Positions 30,569 to 35,539 of a stretch of DNA of 35,539 nt are shown here, piece by piece; positions within the stretch are counted from its first letter, which is position 1, and the number at the start of each line of letters is the position of its first letter. Source of the stretch: Zygnema cylindricum (taxonomy: Eukaryota > Streptophyta > Zygnematophyceae > Zygnematales > Zygnemataceae); contig JBBHKE010000119.1 of assembly GCA_037447655.1 (NCBI GenBank), forward strand, positions 1 through 35,539, read 5' to 3'. Under the pieces are notes generated by a model, which saw only the letters and a list, made by a program, of their open reading frames with translations, was not told the DNA's origin and ran no database searches. The position numbers and the translations under genes were made by a program.

Positions 30569-31452
30569 CCCCCCTCTATCTCTCTTTCCCTCGCTCTCTC
30601 ACTCTCTTTTCCTCTTCCCTCTCCCTCTCCTCCCCCTCCCCTTCCTCTCTCTTCCCCTCTCTCTCCCTCTCCCTCCTCCTCTCCCTTTCCCTCTCCCACT
30701 TCCTCTCCCTCGCCCTCCCCTTTCCCCTCTCTCCCTCCCAGTGCTCTCGTTCCGAATGCGGTGATCGGCAACACTGTGGCGCTCGCCATCACGGCCTATT
30801 TTCTTCTCACCGGCGGCTTTTTCATCAAACGCAGCGCAATTCCCGACTACTGGATTTGGATCCACTACCTGTCCTCGCTCAAGGTACCGTACCGCGCAAA
30901 ACCCTCAACACGTGCCTGCTTCTGATTCGTACAAACTTTCATTACTTGCTTCCAATTCGTAAAACCCTTCGTTACTTGTTTCCATTTCCCGTTGATTTTT
31001 CAATTCGTCGATTGAAAATAATAATAGCCTCGCGACTTTGAAGCGCAAACTTTCTCGGTGCACTCTCGCCTCTGCGAAAGATCGCATAAGCCGCGACTTG
31101 AACCCATCACAAACCCTAAAAGGAAGAATAATATAAACTTATAAAGCCATGCTCACGATTTCCGTGCATCTTGTACTTTTTGGACTTTCTCCAGTGGCCG
31201 TACGACGCTTTGCTTCTTTCCCAATTCGATCGCGACGAGTGCTTCAGTTTTGAGCAAATCCCGACGGATCTCCGGCTGCACGGAAATCCCGCGGCAGTTT
31301 GTAAATTGACAAGCAGAGACGTTCTCGACAGCTTGTCGGTCGGACAAGTCGACAAATGGCTTTGTTGCGCCGCTCTACTGGGGCTCGGACTGACCTACCG
31401 CTTCTTTTTTTACGTCAGACTGTACTATTACAGTAAAAGCCAACGGAAATAG
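26412..31452 (+). CDS. ABCG (WBC) half-size ABC transporter, 9 exons, 692 aa
   Basis: Exons: 26412-26733, 27376-27500, 27866-28078, 28361-28558, 28801-29304, 29811-29926, 30176-30376, 30742-30883, 31195-31452; all introns GT-AG, phases 1,0,0,0,0,2,2,0. The order is nucleotide-binding domain then membrane domain, as in ABCG half-transporters. Walker A GPSGAGKST (103-111) is split by intron 1. Q-loop residues are 148-149, signature SGGERRR about 210-216, Walker [13 protein letters not shown] about 229-240, and H-loop His about 266. About six membrane spans follow, with the family block [11 protein letters not shown] before the third and S-A-L-V-P-N after the fourth. It would work as a dimer exporting lipids, waxes or other small molecules at a membrane; the substrate cannot be told. 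Several introns contain CT tracts. Length is normal for the family. Confidence 0.93.
28111..28357 (+). repeat. CT-rich tracts in ABCG intron 3
   Basis: Two polypyrimidine runs, about 28111-28175 and 28301-28357, consist of CTCTCTCYC on the sense strand; the second runs up to the acceptor at 28360. They are much longer than an ordinary polypyrimidine tract. Confidence 0.8.
28565..28706 (+). repeat. CT-rich tract in ABCG intron 4
   Basis: About 140 bases, almost all C and T on the sense strand, starting immediately after the donor region. A second short T-rich tract precedes the acceptor at 28800. Confidence 0.75.
29518..29580 (+). repeat. CT-rich tract in ABCG intron 5
   Basis: A run of CTCTCTTTCCCTCTC in the middle of the 506-bp intron, again pyrimidine-rich on the sense strand. 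Confidence 0.7.
30483..30740 (+). repeat. CCATT pentamers and a 220-bp CT tract in ABCG intron 7
   Basis: Pentameric CCATT repeats (30483-30522) run directly into a CT-rich tract that ends at the acceptor (AG at 30740-30741). About 70% of the 365-bp intron is simple sequence. The long frames seen on either strand here are low-complexity artefacts. Confidence 0.8.
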
Positions 31453-32571
31453 AGTCGTACGGATGTTTGTCCGACGTTTTTTCTTTTCAAGTCATAATAA
31501 TGTGTTGTGAAATTTTTTAGACTGAAAGTTTGGGAAGTAGAAAAGAGTTTCTTTAGTTTTTATCGGGGATAAGAGTTTTTAGGGACTAGAGTGTAAGGAT
31601 TATGTCTAGTTTATACTTATTATTGAATATGGTTGTTGTAATGTTTTCCTATTGGGATAAATTGTACTTTAGTACGTAAAAACAATAGGTACGCATGGAT
31701 AAGTTTATATGTTGAAGTGTATATTTAATTATTTAGTACTAGAGTCGATATGGTTTTTATCTTTAGAAGTAGAGTATGATGAATTATTATTCCTAGCTTA
31801 AACTTATTTACCTAGTTAAAGGAGGTTTGTAGCTTTCCATCGTATCGTTTTAGGTTTTAATCATTGTGTACAAAAGTCAACGCAAGACTTCGTCTTCCCC
31901 CATATTTTTTCTCTTTTCGGATGAAAGATAATTATACATTGCGTCTTCCTATTGTTAATTATGATATTGTTTTATGATCCCTTACTTTTTTATTATCAAC
32001 TGAAAATACGAACTAAAATGGATAAACTCAATAAATACAAATAACTAAAAAAAAAAGATTTCTTAAAATCAATAGAGCTTAATTTTTGTGAATCTTAAAC
32101 AGACCCAATGCAATCGGACTTTTACAAACACAAATTCAGAATCCTACAAACAGAAGCTAGGCGCTATAAGTTAAGATAGTGACAAAGTCAACTTCTTCAA
32201 TTAAATTTTCGTTTTTTACATTTCCATCGCAATACTTTTTTTAAATTGTTCGTAGGCTCCAACTTATGCCTAACCCTAGCATCCTATCTTGCAGTAATTG
32301 TATTTACTTATGTATTCCATCTTTTTGTAGATTTAAGGAGCTGCTTTTGATTTTTATCGTTGGTGTTTTGGTGTTATTGTTGTTTTTCTTCCACTTCCTT
32401 TATTAATTCTTGCTTTTTTTGAGTGTCGGTTTCTTCTGCATTAATTTTCCCTTTTTAGTTTGTATAGTTATTCGTACATTTTTTCAGTTCCGTATGATTT
32501 TCCCTTTCTTCCGGTTTCCACCTTCTCATCTGGCTTACCATCAATAATTGTTCTTGAAGCTTATTATTATT

Positions 32572-32610
<39 letters not shown>

Positions 32611-33224
32611 GATATTAAAACAGCAAAACCAAATCTCATCAAGCTATGCATGAACCACAATTAACACTTGCAACCTTGACATATTTTCATTAGTAGAACA
32701 CAAATAGAACACTTATAGGGTTATTTAAAGTTTTTAGTCTTTCTTAGGGTTTTTAACACTAGACTTCATAGTTCAAATGCGTCTCATACAGCTCCATCCT
32801 AACAAAACGGTAGATATTTCCCATTGAAAACCTGTAAGAAGCTGTAAAACAGATTTTGTATGTGAATATCATGCGGTTTACGTATCATATAGGAAGATCA
32901 TATGGAGTATACAGAATATCATATACGGTATTTTTTTACCGAAGGAAATCTGCACTGATTTTTTGAAGTATCATTTAGTCAAACACATTCCTTAACGGCT
33001 CATCAGATTTAGAAATCACAAAAAATCGCAAATCTCTCGCAAAATTCATAAATCGGCCTGTTTTGTAAATAGTGAGGACTGTAACCGTTGTCTCAGTAAA
33101 GTCCACACTAATTTTGGTACAACTTTTCCAAACTACTAGCATTCCACAATACCGACTAAAAACCCGTTGTAGTAATGAAAAAATCGGGTGATTCAACTAA
33201 AACAATAAAAAAGAAGAAAAAATA
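31453..33224. other. Convergent intergenic region between ABCG and the RCC1 gene
   Basis: AT-rich, no supported coding frame. It should hold the 3' UTR of ABCG. A TTA/TTG trinucleotide microsatellite lies at 32561-32610. The RCC1 gene approaches from the other side, so both 3' ends face this stretch. Confidence 0.5.
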
Positions 33225-33227
33225 CCT

Positions 33228-33408
33228 CACCATCAATCACTATTAGAGGCAAGAAATAATTAGTATGGTGTCTACATTAGTGTTGTTGATTCTAACTTGG
33301 TTCTGAATGACATTAAGAATTAGTGTTATTAATGCTATTTTGTTGTAAGAGGGCACAAAAGAACCGGCATTAAATTAGTTTTATTAGCGCTAATAAGGAT
33401 TTACGGTG
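33228..33408. mobile_element. Probable diverged TA-flanked MITE
   Basis: The right end 'tattagcgctaataaggatt' and 'tacggtg' followed by TA (33409-33410) is a family terminus. The left end 'caccatcaatcactattag' matches its complement at about 14 of 19 positions, and TA (33223-33224) lies three bases outside. It is older or more diverged than the other members. Confidence 0.45.
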
Positions 33409-33867
33409 TACACCACAAGGAATAAGCTGTTTTTTGAAGTTCATCAAAATATTCCTAAAATTACCTTATTCCGTCTTTTTAAAAACGTAAAAGCACATTT
33501 CAAAATAAACGAAATATAAAAAATGTTTGAATTTCCTCCTATTTTGTTGGTTACAAAAACTGGTTTTGGTTTAGAAATATGTAAATGTTGTGCGCAATTT
33601 TTTCTTTATTTTATTTTTTCCCCTGGAACATTCTTTCTTCTTGGTCAAAACTAGATTTTGAAAATCCCAAAAGATTATACTTCTCGTAAAATATCGAATC
33701 TTGCATTGAAGGAAAACAAAATAAAAAATAGACAGAATTAAGATAAATGTAATTACAATATAAAACATTCTACAAAACAAGGAAAACTTCTGATCTTCGT
33801 AAAAACAAATACGAAATTCACACCTCAATATATATAAACACCTTTATTTTTTTGTTTGAAAATCAAA

Positions 33868-34776
33868 CTAAATGACGTTTTTCACATACGATATGCAAAA
33901 ACCACTTCCACAAACTATTTCCTTTTTCAAACTTTTTCCATTTAGGTCAGTTAAAACTGGCGATTCAATTTTTTGCGGCAAAAATTCGTCGTCCGTTGAT
34001 CCGTTTCCAATTTGTCCGTGTTCTCCCCATCCCCACGTGAAAATTTCTCCATTTTCTGCAAATACAAATGAGACAATCAAACGTCAATTTTCAAAAAAAG
34101 AAGAGAAAAAAAGAAACAGTAATATATAGAATAATATAGTTAATTAGTAATACATGTATGAAATATATGTTTCATATATATATATGTATATTATTGTTCT
34201 ATATAATTACATAGTATAAAAAAACTAATTATAGAATACATATATACATACATAGTGAGATTGTGACAAAGCAAAACATCACAAAAGATTGTATACCTTA
34301 CGAGGTATACAAAGGAAACTAAGAAAAGACGAGAGGAGTTATAAGAAGTAAAACACTAATAAGAAAGAAACGATTATTTTCAGCAAGGTATACAAAAGGC
34401 AAAAGAATCAGAGGACAGAAGACGAGAGAAAAAAAAACAGAAAAAAAAACACGAAATGAAAAAAAAAAAAAAATCTTACCAAGTACCGCAACGGAATGTT
34501 CAGATCCTGTACTGATAAATTCAACTTTTCCATTATTTAAAGTTTCTATGGGAACGATATTGAGGTCTATTTTTGGAAAAAAACTAATTTCTTGTGCGTT
34601 GTTTTTCTGAAACAAGGTCGACGATATTTTTTCCTTCCCATTTGTACAGTTCGTTTCACTTTTTTTGGGTACAAATGTATTTTTTTTAACGGTGATATTG
34701 TCTAAACATATTTCTTGTTGTTTAATACCAAGCTGTCCATATCGATTACTTCCCCAACTGAAAATTAAACCATCTT
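33868..34776 (-). CDS. RCC1-repeat protein, last two exons (5' part not found)
   Basis: On the minus strand, exon 34776-34480 is joined to exon 34055-33868 (stop TAG) by a phase-1 GT-AG intron (34479-34056). A further phase-1 acceptor is used at 34777, so earlier exons must exist. Each exon opens with an RCC1 blade motif: E-D-G-L-I-F-S-W-G-S-N-R-Y-G-Q-L-G in the first and E-N-G-E-I-F-T-W-G-W-G-E-H-G-Q-I-G in the second. The first also has G-S-E-H-S-V-A-V-L before its end, and the C-terminus has C-G-S-G-F-C-I-S-Y-V. RCC1 repeats form a seven-bladed propeller used in Ran exchange factors and many plant signalling proteins; which kind this is cannot be decided from the tail. The region of about 60 residues between blades is Asn/Lys-rich and longer than usual. 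Confidence 0.85.
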
Positions 34777-35100
34777 CTGCAATTTTTAAACACAAAAAAA
34801 AACAAAATTGTAAGATTCTTGCAGTAATAAGACAGTTTTCCGTGATTTTTAAGCCAACAAAAAGCAAGAATGTATACTTTCTGCAATTAATAAACTGTCT
34901 TCTGAAATTTTTTAAACAAGAAAACACGTAAGCGTAAGATTTTGCTGTGATTCAACAGCTTTCTGCAATTCTTAAGACACAAAAAACCAAAAAGTAAAAG
35001 ATTCTTGAAAAAACTAAATCGTTTGTTGCAATTTTTAAGGCACGAAAACAGAGAGTGTAGAATTTGGTAATGAAAAGAAACTTCTGATACAATTTAATGA
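34777..35100 (-). repeat. 62-64-bp tandem array in the RCC1 intron, about 5-6 units
   Basis: Units begin with 'ctgcaattttta'-like sequence at 34777, 34840, 34902, 34963, 35027 and about 35084. Each unit resembles the intron 3' end plus the first ~15 bases of the adjoining exon; on the minus strand several read 'aaaattgcag' followed by 'aa'. Only the unit at 34777 leads into the RCC1 frame. Confidence 0.7.
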
Positions 35101-35280
35101 CAAGGAAACCTAAATCTAACCTAATTTAATGACATTGTTTTTGCAATGATCAAACGGTCTATACCTCTCCCTTCCCCTCCCCATCTCCCTGAACAAATAT
35201 TTAGGAGCAAAAAAGTAGGCTTCACTTGAAAAAACAAAACAAAACGAAATAGAGAAACAAAAAAAGAAACGAAACAAAAA

Positions 35281-35539
35281 GAGATCAAGGGGAGGGACAG
35301 AGAGAGGGGGAACGGGGCGAAGAGAGGGAGAGTGAGAGGGAGAAGAGGAGTGAGAGGGAGAGGGAGTGAGAGGGGAAAAGAGAGAGAGGACAGGGCGAGA
35401 GGAGGGAGGGAGAGACAGAGAGAGAGATGGATAGAGGGAGAGGAGCGAGACAGAGAAGAGAGGAAAGGAGAGGGAGAGGGAGGGGGAGAGGGAGGGGGAG
35501 AGGGAGAGGGGGGGGGGGGGGGGGGGGGGAGGGAGAGGG
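35281..35539 (-). repeat. Purine-rich (CT on the RCC1 sense strand) tract with a poly-G run
   Basis: Almost entirely G and A on +, so C and T in the direction of the RCC1 gene. It ends in an uninterrupted run of about 20 G before 'agggagaggg' at the window edge. It probably belongs to an RCC1 intron. Run length may be affected by sequencing or assembly. Confidence 0.8.

Noticed and set aside
30412-30865. Long low-complexity frames over ABCG intron 7
   Set aside because: They arise from CCATT and CT simple repeats inside an intron whose flanking exons splice cleanly.
1-35539. CRISPR arrays, prokaryotic operons, rRNA genes
   Set aside because: No regularly spaced identical repeats with unique spacers, no ribosome-binding-site-led gene clusters and no rRNA-like sequence. 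The genes are spliced and eukaryotic.

Overview
This is a eukaryotic nuclear segment. Genes are split by GT-AG introns, intergenic DNA is AT-rich, and several transposon classes are present. The UPF0301/DUF179 protein is of the land-plant/streptophyte type: an N-terminal extension with a D-W-R-x-F-R block and a C-terminal FRFFFGYAGW...VAACS block. This and plant-style Ty1/copia DNA suggest a streptophyte (charophyte alga or early-diverging land plant), but the species cannot be fixed from the sequence.

Three host genes are supported. (1) A two-exon UPF0301/AlgH-like gene, probably plastid-targeted, on + (5625-8436). (2) A nine-exon ABCG/WBC half-transporter on + (26412-31452); all splice junctions were placed by reading frame, giving 692 aa. 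(3) The last two visible exons of an RCC1-repeat gene on - (33868-34776), whose 5' part lies beyond the right edge or in exons I could not find. A tRNA-Arg(TCT)-like gene or relic lies on - (21009-21081).

The rest is mostly mobile DNA. 1-5500: degenerate tandem repeats and TA-flanked mariner/Stowaway-like elements, including a 927-bp near-perfect foldback. 9652-11920: a 5'-truncated non-LTR retrotransposon with a long open RT frame. 13600-14105: duplicated G-box repeats and a small MITE. 14515-19962: a decayed Ty1/copia element on - with two ~445-bp LTRs. 19963-20673 and 25919-26627: ~710-bp inverted repeats, the second being the ABCG promoter plus most of exon 1 and the first a broken copy ending exactly at the copia LTR. 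Between these arms lie the tRNA-like gene, a hAT-type MITE with a perfect 8-bp target duplication, an inverted relative of it, a degraded copia RT and a degraded LINE 3' end.

The points most worth a second look are: the copia gag start codon lying inside the LTR, with the frame reading through a half-tRNA(iMet)-type primer site; the foldback whose loop holds an extra copy of its own terminus; the RCC1 intron, where a ~62-bp tandem array repeats the 3' splice-site/exon-start segment; intronic CT tracts that follow the sense strand in both genes; and the ABCG promoter inverted duplication, whose coding differences are all amino-acid-changing. I saw no wholly new gene system.
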